NCBI GenBank assembly: GCA_034440615.1
Contig: JAOTOM010004355.1
Span: forward strand, 1 to 64,000
Origin: Ashinkailepas kermadecensis
Lineage: Eukaryota; Arthropoda; Thecostraca; Neolepadidae
Direction: 5' to 3'
Length of the DNA: 64,000 nt
A program made the position numbers and the translations under genes. Each line of letters starts with the position of its first letter. Positions within the stretch are counted from its first letter, which is position 1. Of this stretch, positions 22,741 to 35,221 are shown in pieces. Below the pieces are notes generated by a model. The model was not told the origin of the DNA, did no database searches, and worked only from the letters and a program-made list of their open reading frames with translations.

Positions 22741-24239
22741 ACTGAAGGGAAAATACCCCTCCCTAATGTTAGGCACCAAGGAAATACTTTCACCCATCGT
22801 CATCACAGTTCAGATCTGCTGTGCTCTGATGCTCCATCAAGGCCGATATGTTTTAGCCTGCATCTGATCGCTGAAGTATTTTTATTTAAGCCGGTGTGTG
22901 TTGGTGTGTGGAGTGAGGAGGAGGGTAACGGTGACGGTGACGGTGACGATAGATCCGAGCCAACTATATGGCACTGCAGTCGCATGCTGTTACTTAGAGT
23001 TGTTATGTTGACATGTACTGTGTACTGTTCTATTAATTATGTGGCTTGATCAGTTATTGGACGATTTTCCTCGTTGGTGAGGATGCTGAATAAACATAAA
23101 CATACACATCGTCGAATAAAAATCAGAATTTCTGATATCTGAAAATATAGTGGGCGAAATCCGATGAGTTTTTGGTTGGGGGGGGGGTCTAGTGCGTTGG
23201 AACTTCGCCCCCCCCCCCAATGTTTTTGAAAAATCGACACCCCTGTGTGGACGTGAAGGCCAAGTGAATGTGAAACGATTTTGACTGCCATATACATTCT
23301 CCCAACTTTGGTAGTGTAAACTCGATCCTCACTGTCCGTTACCAATGCACTGTACGATCACGGTTTCTCTGTATTCGCTATGCACGGCCTGGCTAGACAC
23401 GCTGTTGTCTAGAGCCTTGCTCTCACGCGACTGGCTCTGTCGGGGCGAGCAGACGGGAGTGGGTCGCGCATCCGTGGTGCTATAACCACGGTCCGCGTCC
23501 ACACATGAGACACACCCACAACACCAACAAACAGCATAGTGTCACAAGGGACATCAGGTTCACAAACGGTGAGTTCATGAGCATTGATTTCAACATCTCC
23601 ATTTGCAGTTTCATTTGGGCCATCATAGCCTCGTTTTGTTTTCATGTTTGCCACCATAGCTGTGTTTTGTTTCTCCATAACTCATTCCGTTTGTTTCTCC
23701 TTCTACTCGTCGATTAGCACACATAGCAAACAGAAAACATACGGCGATATTGTACGACTTTATGATACAGCCTTATTGGTGGTCAAAATCGTAGGGGATT
23801 TTGAAAATGATTTCAGGTAGCCTGGAATCAACGTTTTCTCGTTGTGGTATCGGCAAGCCGGTAGAAGACTAGTATAGTGATGGCGGCTGTCCAACGACGC
23901 GTTGACAGCTGTGGTGACCCCGGGTCAGGTCACCAAACGTGGTGATGGATCGACAACGGCTGTGGGTCGCCACATGCTGATGCGAGATCATCAGACTTCC
24001 TCGGTCTTTTCTTCACCTCGCGGCAAGTGGTCGGTGTGACAGTCGTCTGCTCGCCCAACTAACGGTACCACAGTACCAGTTGGATACTACAGTACCAGTT
24101 AGATACCACAGTACCAGTTGGATACCATTACATTACTTCATTACAAGCAATTCCTCACATTCTGACAGAATGATTCCATTCGTTTCTGATAAGCATTATT
24201 TCTTCGAAAGAAACATAGTTATATTTTGTCTTGCATTAC
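22741..24239. other. No gene recognised; small repeats
   Basis: Contains a (GGTGAC)n run at 22931-22948, a possible LINE 3' end with GATGCTGAATAAACATAAAC at 23072, poly-G and poly-C tracts at 23176-23217, and a hAT-like right end at 23245. Three copies of ACAGTACCAGTT lie at 24071-24120. No coding similarity seen. Confidence 0.35.
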
Positions 24240-24580
24240 ATGACCTGTCATCTTCACCAAGGCCAAGACAGTATAAACCGCACGCCTCTGGCACACGCCC
24301 GATCGTTTGGTGAGGATTTCATTTAGATCGAGCCTTCAGTTGCCGAGATCGGCCCTATCTGTAAGCCAAAAGGTTTGTTTTTTTCGGCGATTTGGTGACC
24401 TTTGACCTGACCCAAGGTCACGAAAGTCCAAACCGCATGCCTTTAGAACACGGCCGATCGTTTGGTGAGGGTTTAATGAAGATGGAGCCAGGGGTTGCCG
24501 AGATCGGCCATGTCTGCGAGATGGTGTCTGTCGAACGGTGTATGTGAGATGGTGTCTGTTTTTTAGACCCTTCCGGTTTG
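24240..24580 (-). mobile_element. One end of the DR1-bearing foldback element
   Basis: It matches the right arm of the 33.9-34.9 kb element: two ~150-bp units with GCCGAGATCGGCC and GATCGTTTGGTGAGG, then the terminal GCGAGATGGTGTCTGTCGAA and TGTTTTTTAGACCC. It holds a perfect TGACCTTTGACCT (24396-24408) and CCAAGGTCA (24412-24420). The opposite arm is absent. Confidence 0.65.
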
Positions 24581-24904
24581 TGTGTAGAGTAGCGCAGTTA
24601 TGCTGTGGTGTAGCGCGACTATCGGGATTTTTTTTGGATTTTCTTAAAGGTACGTCACATGCTTACTGGGTGGTTGATATCTGGACGTTATTATGCTTAT
24701 GTTGATTTGAATAAGTTGAGTTGTATGGTGTGGCATGACTGTGCCGCATTCAGAAATCGGAATCCCATCATTTATCTTCTGGGGCGCCTTGACCATTTGT
24801 TGGTGAATCAGTATCATTACGCGAATTTTCAGCGGCAAGTTGCATTCCCGTGCTGGAGTCCAAATGTCGCCAAACATATTGGCTAAATGGACTAGAGATC
24901 AGAG
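24581..24904 (+). repeat. Dispersed repeat shared with 32.9-33.3 kb
   Basis: It is homologous by eye to 32925-33310. Shared words include TATGCTTATGTTGAT, GGCATGACTG, ATCATTTAT, TTCAGTGG/TTCAGCGG and CTAAATGGACTAGAGA. The 24.6-kb copy is interrupted on its left by the foldback element. No coding function recognised. Confidence 0.6.
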
Positions 24905-25082
24905 CAGCAGGGTGGGAATTAAGACACTTCTTAAGAGATTCTATCTCTGAAAACATTTGTGCACTCTGGGTTCATACTGGATAGGATGGGCTTCACGCAG
25001 GGTGGGAATTAAGGCACTTCTTAAGAGATTCTATCTCTGAAAACATTTTTGCACTCCGGGTTCATATCATGGATAGGATGGG
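24905..25082 (+). repeat. ~90-bp direct duplication
   Basis: Two copies starting GCAGGGTGGGAATTAAG lie at 24905 and 24996. They share TTCTTAAGAGATTCTATCTC and GGATAGGATGGGC with few differences. The second is interrupted by the MITE at 25083. Confidence 0.8.
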
Positions 25083-25429
25083 CGGTAATCTTTACCTTTC
25101 GGCCGACACATACTGCCAAGGTTAGTGATTTGGAAAGAGATGTCGCATACAATGTCGCATATATTTCATGACGTCATGGCCAAAAAATTTGCTTTGGAGG
25201 ATCCTGGTTTTCCGGTTAGGTTAGGTTAGGTTAGGTTATATTATATCATGCTATGATGCATTTTGCATATTATGGGACATTATCTTAGTCTAGGTTAGGT
25301 TCTTCACCGACACCCGACTCCTGTGACGTCACTTCCCTGACTCCTGTGACGTCACGGTTCTCCACTGTACACCTCTTTACAAATCACTAACCTTGGCAGT
25401 ATGTGTCGGCTGAAAGGTAAAGATTACCG
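25083..25429. mobile_element. 347-bp MITE with 58-bp terminal inverted repeats
   Basis: Terminal inverted repeats begin CGGTAATCTTTACCTTTC and match for about 58 bp with two or three mismatches. The flanks carry GATGGG at 25077-25082 and 25430-25435, a probable 6-bp target duplication. The interior holds (TTAGG)4 at 25214-25238 and three perfect TGACGTCA octamers at 25169, 25324 and 25347. There is no coding capacity. Superfamily not assigned. Confidence 0.85.
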
Positions 25430-25434
25430 GATGG

Positions 25435-27425
25435 GCTTTACATGTACTCCGACACAAATGTGGGAACAGATATCAATAAAAACAAACACAGAACGACACC
25501 CAAAAAAAACGCTGGTTATTCCACTTATGGTCACCACTCAAACTAATCACTTTTTGTAGCAGTCAGCAGCCGGACCACATCTTCACACACTCCATCAATC
25601 TCAACCACCGGAATTGCCGACAACAACGCGCCAACAGCAACTTGCAGGATGATGCGCATGCGCACTTAGAACACTTCTCCGGCTCTGGAGCCGTGTCTCG
25701 GAATACTTGCGTTCCTCCCATCCTATAGTGGGAAACTTTGACAGTTTTAAGAGACGTTATCCGGAGTCCCGGAGGCCACCGATCAGAATTGGCTGCGTTA
25801 GCATTTTCTGTTCTGAAATCTGTCTGTGAACCAATCAATGTAAGGTATTTTGTATATGACGTCATAACCATTAGCAACTTTGAACACATGGTTAACAGTG
25901 TCCACACAAGTTAACAGTAAACACAAGACCTTGACTGATCCTTTGCTTTGATCACATCCAACTGTGGCGTGTGTGGTAGGGGAGTTGTGTTCGTATTACG
26001 TGGGAAATTGGCTGCGTAGGTAGGTATGCACTGAGCTGAGGGTGAAGTGTGAAGTATTTTTGTTTTTTTTTCATATGGCTAGCCTTGTACTGAGACCAAC
26101 AGTAAAAGGAAAATGCATTTCTCCTGTGAGTTATAAGAAACGAAACAGTGCCGATTATTACGGGTCACTGCCGGGCGGTGCCATCCATTGTTCACTTCTT
26201 TGTTTGTATGTTTTGGCATTTGATTTGACCCAAAATGAGAATGATATTACTTATGCATATTATGTAGGTACTGATTTAGGTTTTTCCGGTCGGTTACTGG
26301 TAAACAGATTCCATGCATAAAAAAATAATGTCCATGCAAATGTACTCCGGAAGAAATCGGTATGCACTCCGACTCCCAACCCGGAAAGTAAGTTTCCCAC
26401 TCTGGCTTCACGTGTACTCCGATACAAATGTGGGAACAAAGATCAATAAAAGCAAACAGAATGACACCCAAAAAACTCTGGTTTTTCCCACTTATGGTCA
26501 CCACTCAAACTAACCACTTTTTGTAGCAGTCGGCAGCTGGACCACAGCTTCATACACTCCTATCAATCTCAACCACTGGAATTGCAGACATCAATGCACC
26601 AACAGCACTTGCAAGATGGTCTTCATGCACACTGAGTACAATGTTCTCTGACTGGAGCTGCGTCTCTGAAATCCTGTGTTCTTGCCACCCGTATAGTTGG
26701 AAAATTTGAGTTTTAAGAGACGTACTCCAGAGTCCCGGAGGCCACCGATCAGAATTGGCTGCATTTTCTGTTCTGAAATCTGTCTGTCAACTAGTCAATG
26801 CAAGGTATTTATTATATGACATAACCATTAGCAATTTTGAACATGTGGTTAACAGTGTCATACTGCAAACACAATACCTTGACTGGTCCTTTGCTTTGCA
26901 CACAGCTATCACATCCAACTGTGTTGTAGCGGTGTTGAGTTCATATTATGTAGGAAATTGGCTGCGTAGGTAGGTATGCGCTCTCAGCTGAGGGTGAAAT
27001 GTGAAGTATTTGTGTTTGCTTTTCATATGACTAGCCTTGTACTGAGACCAACAGTGAAAGGAAAGCACATTGCTCCTGTGAGTTATGAGAGACAAAACAG
27101 TGCTGATTATCATGAGTCACTGCTGGGCTGTGCCATCCATTGTTCACTTCTCTGTTCCTATGTTTTGACATTTGATTTGACCAAAAATGACAATGCATAT
27201 TACTTATGCATATTATGTAGGTACTGATTACATAGGTTTTTCCACTGGGTGCTATATAACCAATGCAGTTGATGCGCCCTAAACCCGAATAACTAACCAT
27301 AGGTTTTCCAGTTGGTTGCTGGTAAACAGATTCCATGCATAAAAATAATGTCCATGCAAATGTACTCGGGAAGAGGTTGGTATGCACTCCAACTCCCAAC
27401 CTGGAAAGTAAGTTTCCCACTCTGC
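25435..27425 (+). repeat. ~970-bp tandem duplication
   Basis: Copy A 25435-26405 and copy B 26406-27425 are collinear and similar throughout. Both carry 'gtactccga.acaaatgtggga', 'ctagccttgtactgagacc', 'ttggctgcgtaggtaggtatg' and 'ggaaagtaagtttcccactctg'. Copy B has a 48-bp insertion plus target duplication at 27231-27310 that copy A lacks. The open frames in it are short and decayed. Its nature (satellite or mobile element) is unknown. Confidence 0.8.
27250..27297 (+). mobile_element. 48-bp 5'-truncated LINE tail with target duplication
   Basis: The insert ends GATGCGCCCTAAACCCGAAT plus AACTAAC. It is flanked by CATAGGTTTTTCCA (27231) and CATAGGTTTTCCA (27298). The paralogous copy A at about 26271-26293 shows the uninterrupted site. 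Related tails are at 45230-45260, 47115-47150, 49746-49782 and 50590-50630. Confidence 0.7.
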
Positions 27426-27596
27426 AGAGCAGTGTAAGAGATGTAAAGATGTAGCAGAGCATGCAAACCAGATGGAGTTGCAGGTGTTTATGGATCAGAT
27501 TTGTTTGATTTTAGCATCATTGTTGGGAAAGACATGGATAAATTTTCACTTTAAGTTGAAGACTGCCATAAGAGGAAAATTATAATGCAGTATTCA

Positions 27597-28441
27597 TTAA
27601 CCCTTCGGGTTTACTTACGTCTCTCCTGTCAGATCCTCACATCCCGTCTTGGGGGGTGGATAAACACCCCCCACTCTTCTAATCACCAAACTAAGCGTCG
27701 CGCGAAAACGAAAGAGGTGTCATCGGAAAGCGCTCGACGAGTAGGGCGAGACACCACCCCCAAATCCCCCCCCCAAAAAGTGATGTCACTAGGGGCCTAG
27801 ATTTTCATGATTTACATCATGTTTTTGGCTCTGGGGAGTTCATTTTGGGGGAGATTTGAAAAACCAAAAATTATTTGGAATCAGAAAATGAAGACGAAAT
27901 TTACCAGGGCCATACAATTTTTGGCCACCCAAGAATCAATTTTTTTTAAATTTCAAAATTTTGAGTTTTAAAGTTTTCTTAAATTTTTATTTTTCTAATG
28001 GGTAGAGCAGACCGAAAAACGGTGTTCGAAGTCAACTTTCGCTAATAAACAATGCTTACTTTAGCCAGAATCTTCGATTTTAACTCTAATGGGCAAATAT
28101 GCAAAACTAATAAGTAATAAAAAACGGGAAAATTATCAAAATCCTCTGGTGCGTTTTGTTGTGTCCCTAAAGATAAGCAAACGTTGAAAGTTTCATTAAA
28201 ATATCTCCATCCGTTAAAGTGTGACGACTGGTTGAACTTTTTTAGAGGTGACCTCACTTGACCTTCACTAACTCGTTGACCCTAGACGACCTGACCTCAA
28301 AATTATGACACAACATGCCAAATTGATGTGGGAAACGGTATGCCCAATTTCGGCGCGCTGTCGCGCGCCGTTCTTTCACTATCCGCGGAAAACCTGAGGG
28401 GGGTGCATAACCACCCCCCTCCGCGAGACGGCGCTGGTTAA
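27597..28441. mobile_element. Possible TTAA-flanked DNA element
   Basis: TTAA occurs at 27597-27600 and 28438-28441. Next to each end is a G-rich/C-rich inverted segment (GGGGGGTGGATAAACACCCC near 27652, and GGGGGGTGCATAACC near 28398). TTAA duplication is a piggyBac hallmark, but the outer terminal bases match poorly, so this is a weak call. GTCAGATCCTCAC at 27629 recurs at 30224. Confidence 0.25.
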
Positions 28442-29225
28442 TGTGAAGAAAATGACATGGTCACTCATTTGCATTGCAAATGCTTATGTTTTCAGTTGCC
28501 AGTACATTTTGTCCATGTTTAACATCACCTGTCATTAGGTGGTTTTACAGTGGCTTTTTGCTCTCCCATCTAGTCACTTTAGATTCCTCCAAGTCATTCT
28601 AGGCTTCAACGAAAACATTCAGATATGGACTAAAAAGTATATCATACAACACTTAATATTAAGAAGAATTAGTTTCTATCGATATTTGCAGCTTTTTCAT
28701 CAACAGGAATTGTTTGGTGGTGAAAAGAAAACCATGTTAGATTGAGAGTCTAGTATAATTTCAATTATGCCATTTTAAATAACAAAACCAATACCCCAAT
28801 ATGTGGCAAGGAACAAATCAGGCATTGCACAAGCATTGTACTCATGAGAGCTGTGTTGTGAATATTTATTATTTCTGTGGTGTGAGCATGTCAGGAGTAT
28901 CAGGTATGGATGTATAAACTTGGCTGGAATTGATGAAGTTTGTTGACATTTTTTCTACTGTTGCTGATAAAATTGGATTATAACTGCATCCTTTGCTAGT
29001 TTAACCATATCATCAATTTGTCATCTGGCAATCATATGTCAGCTGCCAGATACTGTAAAGCTGAGTGCAGTCTTGATGTAAATCAGAAAGAATCTTATTA
29101 TTTGCTGATATTGGTAAGTTTAATTTTACTTATTTCAGCAGCATTGATAGTAAAGACTACTTTGTTATTAAAACTGATGTGAGAATTAAAATTAGTGGTG
29201 GCTTCTAATTTGTGCTGATCATTAT
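28442..29225. other. No gene recognised
   Basis: AT-rich. Positions 28458-28492 match the terminus of the 12-kb TIR element (CACTCATTTGCATTGC, then ATGCTTATGTTTTCAGTTG). No other feature supported. Confidence 0.4.
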
Positions 29226-30222
<997 letters not shown>

Positions 30223-30275
30223 GTCAGATCCTCACACCCCATCTGGGGGGGGGGCCTCATTTAAGCATCCTGAAC

Positions 30276-31876
30276 CCATGTCATGGATCATGTAGGCCTG
30301 GATTGGAAACTTCGCGTCGGCGCCTTTGATCTGCACGTATCAGCGGCACGAACCTGCCACCTAGCGGAGGGTAAGTAAAGACACGGAAACGCGGCCAGTT
30401 TTAGGCCGTGCGCCTATGGGAGTTCTGGGTACACATTTCGTATTCGCATTATTTCCAATTGATTCAGCCACCCCAGGAGGATTGCATCTGCTTTTCATGA
30501 TACAGAATTGATCAAGGAACCTTACCGTTCTTTCCTTATTTATTTATTACACTCCGTTCCGAAGTTGTGACGCGAAGTGAAGGCATTTATGAGAGGGAGC
30601 CCATTTCGCCGAAGTGATCGGCCCACCGATGTTGATTTCTTAAAATGATCGGAGGGCAAAGTACATGAAGGCAATAGGCACACCAAAATGAATAGGGGGG
30701 GGGGGGTGTTACATTCCATAGGCTCTCATGTTAGAAGTTGAAATTATTGCGGGTAGAGGGAAGCAAGCATTGAGGGGGGAGTTTTACCCTCAAAGATAGA
30801 ATGAGCGGTTCTGCTTTCACCCCGACCTTCCTTTCTCTCTAGCTATGTGGCTGATATTTTCCGATGGAGTGATTTATACAACTTAATGGGAGAGTACAGA
30901 CTTCGGCGTACCCACCAATCCGCAAAGAGGATTGAACTGAAGTTCCATGGAGGGTACAAGCCCCTCCCCATACACCATACCACTGACAGATTTATGACTT
31001 TGCCAAGGAGGCGTCATTTCTCCAGGCTCTTGGTCCAGAACATTTGGATGGGGTACACTCCGATTTCCCAGGGGGCACCATTTGTTTTTGTCTGAGGAGT
31101 GTCTTTCGCCGAAAAAAATCGCGGCGTGCGTTCGGACTCCCAGAGGACTGCCGTTCCCAGGCAGAGGAGCGCGTTGCGCTGATAAATTCGAGGGAGGGGG
31201 TACACTGGAACATCCAAGAGAGGTGTCCTTCGGGTCATAAGGGTCGCCACTTCCGCTTCCTCTCCCTTGGATCAGCCCTTGCAACATACCCTAGCTGACA
31301 ACGCCACTACCTCTCGCCGATTCGCTACCACTTGCCAGTCGTTCGACTCAGGGGTGTTGTGTTGTATGCCTTTGAGGAGGAACTGCCACCTCAATGTTTG
31401 CTTCACCCACCCCCGCAATTATTTCAACTTCTAGCATGGGAGCCAATGGAATGTGCCCCCAATTCATTTTGGTCTGCCCATTGCCTTCATGTAAGAGATA
31501 AAGATTCAAGATAAATATCATCAATATATCAACGTCGGTGTGCCGACCCTTGGGGCGAGGTGGGCTCCCTCTCACAGATGTCTTCACTTCGCACCACGAC
31601 AACTTCTGAACGGAGCGGAATATATCAATAAGGAAATAACGGTAAGGTTCCTTGAGCAATTCTGTATCATGAAAGGGTGATGCAATCCTCCTGGGGTGGC
31701 TGAATCAATTGGAAAAAATGCCAATACGAAATGCGTACCCTGAACTCCCATAGGCGCACGGCCTAAAGCCGGCTGCGTTTCCGTGTTTTTACTTACCCTC
31801 CGCTTGGTCGGCTAATACGCAAACAGCTGTTGGTTTCCAATCCAGGCGTACATGATCCATGCCCATGTGACCTGGG
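30276..31876. mobile_element. Giant inverted repeat, ~510-bp arms
   Basis: The left arm (30276-30800) and right arm (31360-31876) are reverse complements at roughly 80% by eye. Pairs include GCATGGATCATGTA / TACATGATCCATGC, GGTTCCTTGA / TCAAGGAACC and the GAGAGGGAGCCCA segment. The spacer is about 560 bp with no recognised protein. This fits a foldback transposon or two copies inserted head to head. A single diverged arm lies at 740-905. Confidence 0.7.
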
Positions 31877-31957
31877 AGCAAAATGCTGCTGTAAAGCTGC
31901 CTAATAGCTACGAAGTAGGTGCTGTATAACAACAAGCAGTTCCACAACAGATTAGGG

Positions 31958-32140
31958 GCCATGGTAGCTCAGTTGGTAGAGCGTCGGACTCTTGATCGCA
32001 AGATTGTGGGTTTTAATCTTACAACCGACGGCATTTACCCAGTCCATCTGCGACCAATCGGCGTGAGAGGTTGGCGACGCTATATGACCTAGCGGTTGAA
32101 TGCGTTGTAAAAGAACCTAAGGTTTGTTCGTTTGTTCCAC
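31958..32140 (+). mobile_element. tRNA-Lys-like SINE (SINE 1)
   Basis: The head has a perfect-looking A box and D arm, TAGCTCAGTTGGTAGAGC (31965), an anticodon region ACTCTTGATC like tRNA-Lys(CUU), and a degenerate B box GGGTTTTAATCTT. The body (32050-32100) contains a 50-bp core starting GCGACCAATCGGCGTGAGAG, shared with the minus-strand SINE at 62 kb with three mismatches. Flanks gttccacaacagatt (31939) and gttccaccacatatt (32135) may be a diverged target duplication. Confidence 0.75.
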
Positions 32141-32147
32141 CACATAT

Positions 32148-32924
32148 TTTTGCTCACAGGTCATGTGGGTTCAGGATCAAGAGAGAGTGAGCAGACCTGT
32201 CATAATGATCAGAGTAAATTAGGAGCAATCACTCATTCTAATTCAATTGTAACTGACCACGATTTCACAAATTCCCACTTGTGTAGTTAATGTCTTTTGT
32301 ACCACTTCTAGACTGCAAAGTATGGCACTTTCAAACAGACCTTGTCAGTGTGGGGTGAGCTGCCAGTTGTGATGCTGCTGGTTTGGCGATTGGTGTGCGG
32401 ATGGGTACTGGTGCAGGCAGGCCAGTAATCCACTGACAATTCACAAACAACTTCAAAAGTTAAAGGAAGGAGAAAATCAGAACAATCAAAGAAAACAACA
32501 AAAATAAATGGAGTGTGCATATCTGTCTCAGTTGATGCTACCAAATTTGTTTACCATGCAAAAATCCCTTGCTGCAAAATTCAGTTCAGTGTCCCATGCA
32601 ATTTGAAGTAGCAGGGTGTGAAGCATGGGAGGTTGTTTGAGCTTTAATTAAGTTGTATGTGCATTTTGTATGTATTTGATGTGACAGATGTCTATGTAGA
32701 AAAGGTGCTTGCCTTAAACATCTTGATTTTCTTTCCTCATTTTTTTTCAATCTTGTAAGTGTATTTAATCTCCATGTTTGTGGTACAGATTTTTGCCCTC
32801 CCAGTGTGTTTCAGTGCAGATTTTCCCTACAGCCTGTACTCCCCATCAAGCCTTTTGCCCTACTTTGCAGTCTGGTTGGTATTCATGAGCTGGCTAACAA
32901 ACCAAGTACTTGCTGGGCCTGGTA
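32148..32924. other. No gene recognised
   Basis: AT-rich. Short frames have no similarity that I recognise. Confidence 0.4.
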
Positions 32925-33330
32925 AATGTGTGAGGTTGCATGCTGTGCGGTCTGTGTGTGGAGGAGCACAGCGGTGCTGTGTTGTAGCACAATTATCCAA
33001 AATTTGCTTGGATTTCAATAAAAGGTATGTTGCATGTTTAATGGCTGTTTGATATATGCATGTTATGCTTATGTTGATGCAACTAAGCTGAGTTTTATGG
33101 TATGGCATGACTGCCACATTCATAAATCAATACTCAATCATTTATTATTTTCTGGGATGCCATAGCCTTTTGTCACAGAAAATCAGCAATCAGCATCACT
33201 ACACAAATTTTCAGTGGAAAAATGTTTCATTAATTCTTGAAGGCCAAATGTTGCCAAACCTATCAACTAAATGGACTAGAGAACAGGGCATTGTAAGAGA
33301 TGTAAAGGCATAGCAGAGCATGTAAACTAG
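32925..33330 (+). repeat. Dispersed repeat, second copy
   Basis: Homologue of 24581-24904. It ends with GTAAGAGATGTAAAGGCATA, a phrase also present after the tandem duplication at about 27437. Confidence 0.6.
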
Positions 33331-33365
33331 ACACATGCTAAACTAGGAGCATGCTATATGACACG

Positions 33366-33569
33366 GCCGTCCGTCTCGTGCTCTTTCGACAGTCTCTTTC
33401 GACGAATACGTCCAGATACTCACAGATGGATCCAAGACTGATGCTGGCGTTGGTTGTGCATTTGTTCTTCGTCCTATGCCGAGATCGTTCTCCCTATTAC
33501 CACATGGAACAGTACACATCAGAGCTGGTGGCCAGCACCAAGCAGCTTAGTTGTATTGAAGTGAGGTAC
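33366..33569 (+). pseudogene. RNase H fragment of an I-type LINE
   Basis: One frame reads ILTDGSKTDAGVGCAFVLRP, a LINE RNase H start with the first catalytic Asp in TDGS. A shifted frame continues YTSELVASTKQLSCIEV, matching the YxxEL segment with the catalytic Glu. The same architecture is in the fuller LINE at 40.05-40.3 kb. Truncated on both sides and frameshifted. Confidence 0.7.
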
Positions 33570-33614
33570 GGTATGTAATTTTGCCGATTTCCTCAATAGT
33601 CCCTCGGCGCTAAG

Positions 33615-33890
33615 CAGTGGCATAGCCAAGGGAGCGAACGGTGCAGGGGCCCGTAAGGACCCTCTTGGCCGACGTGCAGGGCCCCTGGACAGACTAAAGG
33701 GGTCTGGGTTGATGGAAATGGTCCCAGGTTGATGACGAGAGTCCCTAGTCAACGGAGAGTACCCTCAGGAAGTTGTTGAGGGCCCTTGGTTGGGCTTGCC
33801 TGAAGGGCTTCTAAATCAGCAGAGGGGACCCCGAACAGTTGGAAGGGCTTCCGGGCTGATGGAGAGGGCCCCAAGCCAATATGAAGGGGA
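33615..33890 (+). repeat. hAT-like terminus with GC-rich minisatellite
   Basis: It begins CAGTGGCATAGCCAAGGGAG at 33615 and runs into about 7 degenerate units around GGGCCCC and GATGGAGAG. The composition mimics the other minisatellite-bodied elements, but the unit differs. Confidence 0.45.
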
Positions 33891-33891
33891 G

Positions 33892-34907
33892 GGTCTAAAA
33901 AACAGACACCATCTCACATACACCGTTTGACAGACACCATCTCGCAGACATCGCCGATCTCGGCAACCGCTGGCTCGATCTTCATGAAACCTACACCAAG
34001 CGATCGACCGTATGCCAGAGGCGTGCGGTTTGGACTTTCGTGACCTTTGGTCAGGTCAAAGGTCACCAAATCGCCGAAAAAAAAACAATTGGGCTTACAG
34101 ACATGGCCGATCTCGGCAACCGCTGGTTCGATCTTAATGAAACCGTCACCAAACGATCGGCCGTGTGCCAGAGGTGCGAGGTTTGGACTTTCGTGACCTT
34201 GGGTCAGGTCAAATGTCATCAAATCGCCGAAAACAAAAAACAATGTTGGGCTTACAGACATGGCCGATCTCGGCAACTGCTGGCTCGATCTTAATAAAAT
34301 CTTCACCAAACGATCGGCCGTGGGCCAGAGGCGTCGGTTTGCACTTCCGTGGCGTTGGGTCAAGTCACCAAATCGCCGAAAAAAACAATGTTTGGCTCGC
34401 AGGCATGGCCGATCTCGGCAACCGCTGGATCGACCTCGATGAAACTTTCATCAAACGATCGGCCGTGTGCCAGAGGTGTGCGGTTTGGACTTTCGTGACC
34501 TTGGGTCAGGTCAAAGGTCACCAAATTGCCGAAAAACAAAAAAATATCAGCCAAAAATTGTTTTTCGCCGATTTCGTGACCTTTGACTTGACCCAACGCC
34601 ACGAAAGTGCAAACCGCACACCTCTGGCACACGGCCGATTGTTTGGTGAAGGTTTCATTAAGATCGAGCCGGCGGTTGCCGAGAGCGGCCATGTCTGTAA
34701 GCCCAACATTTTGTTTTTCGGCGATTTGTTGAGCTTTGACCTGACCCAAGGTCACGAAAGTGCAAACCGCACGCCTCTGGTTCACGGCCGATCGTTTGGT
34801 GAAAGTTTCATTGAGATCGAGCCAGCGGTTGCCGAGATCGGCCAGCCATGTGCGAGATGGTGTCTGTCGAACGGTGTAGGTGAGATAGTGTCTGTTTTTA
34901 GAGCCTC
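33892..34907. mobile_element. Foldback element built of DR1-bearing repeats
   Basis: The outer ends are inverted: TCTAAAAAACAGACACCATC at 33894 mirrors the GATGGTGTCTGTCGAA / AGTGTCTGTTTTTAGA end at 34857-34905. The left arm carries four tandem ~145-157-bp units and the right arm about two in opposite orientation, meeting near 34557. Each unit includes ATGGCCGATCTCGGCAACCG, CGATCGGCCG and a nuclear-receptor-type AGGTCAAAGGTCA or variant (perfect at 34053 and 34508). The 253- and 294-codon frames across it are repeat-derived and not conserved proteins. Confidence 0.7.
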
Positions 34908-35221
34908 CCATATGAAAGGCCCTTGAGCTGTCGGCGAAGCCCAGGCCGGAGAAAGGTTCCCTGATCTGAGCGACATGTCGCCTCAGGCCGAAGGTCTGGG
35001 CCCGGGCCCAGTGCCTGCCGGCCTGGCCGACAGGGGTCAAGGGGTGGGCGGCGCTGAATCCCGGTCGGGGTGGTGAGTCTCTCTCTCCCGACCGGGCGAA
35101 GGCGCCGCCCGCCCCGTATAGCTCTTCGGGCGCCTGGCGTCCTCCCGTCCACGGGAAATAGACGTCCCCCAGTAGGGCCCCGTGAGGTGGGGAGCCTGAA
35201 GAGCCGAAACCAACCGTACTT
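34908..35221 (+). mobile_element. GC-rich leader of the I-type LINE (probable 5' UTR)
   Basis: About 300 bp of strongly GC-rich sequence directly precedes LINE ORF1. Non-LTR elements carry an internal promoter here. The left boundary is not fixed. Confidence 0.35.

Noticed and set aside
25214..25238. Telomere or chromosome end
   Set aside because: Only four TTAGG units, located inside a bounded MITE.
31958..32031. Functional tRNA-Lys gene
   Set aside because: The B box is degenerate, the acceptor stem does not pair, and a SINE body follows. The same holds for the head at 62207-62282.
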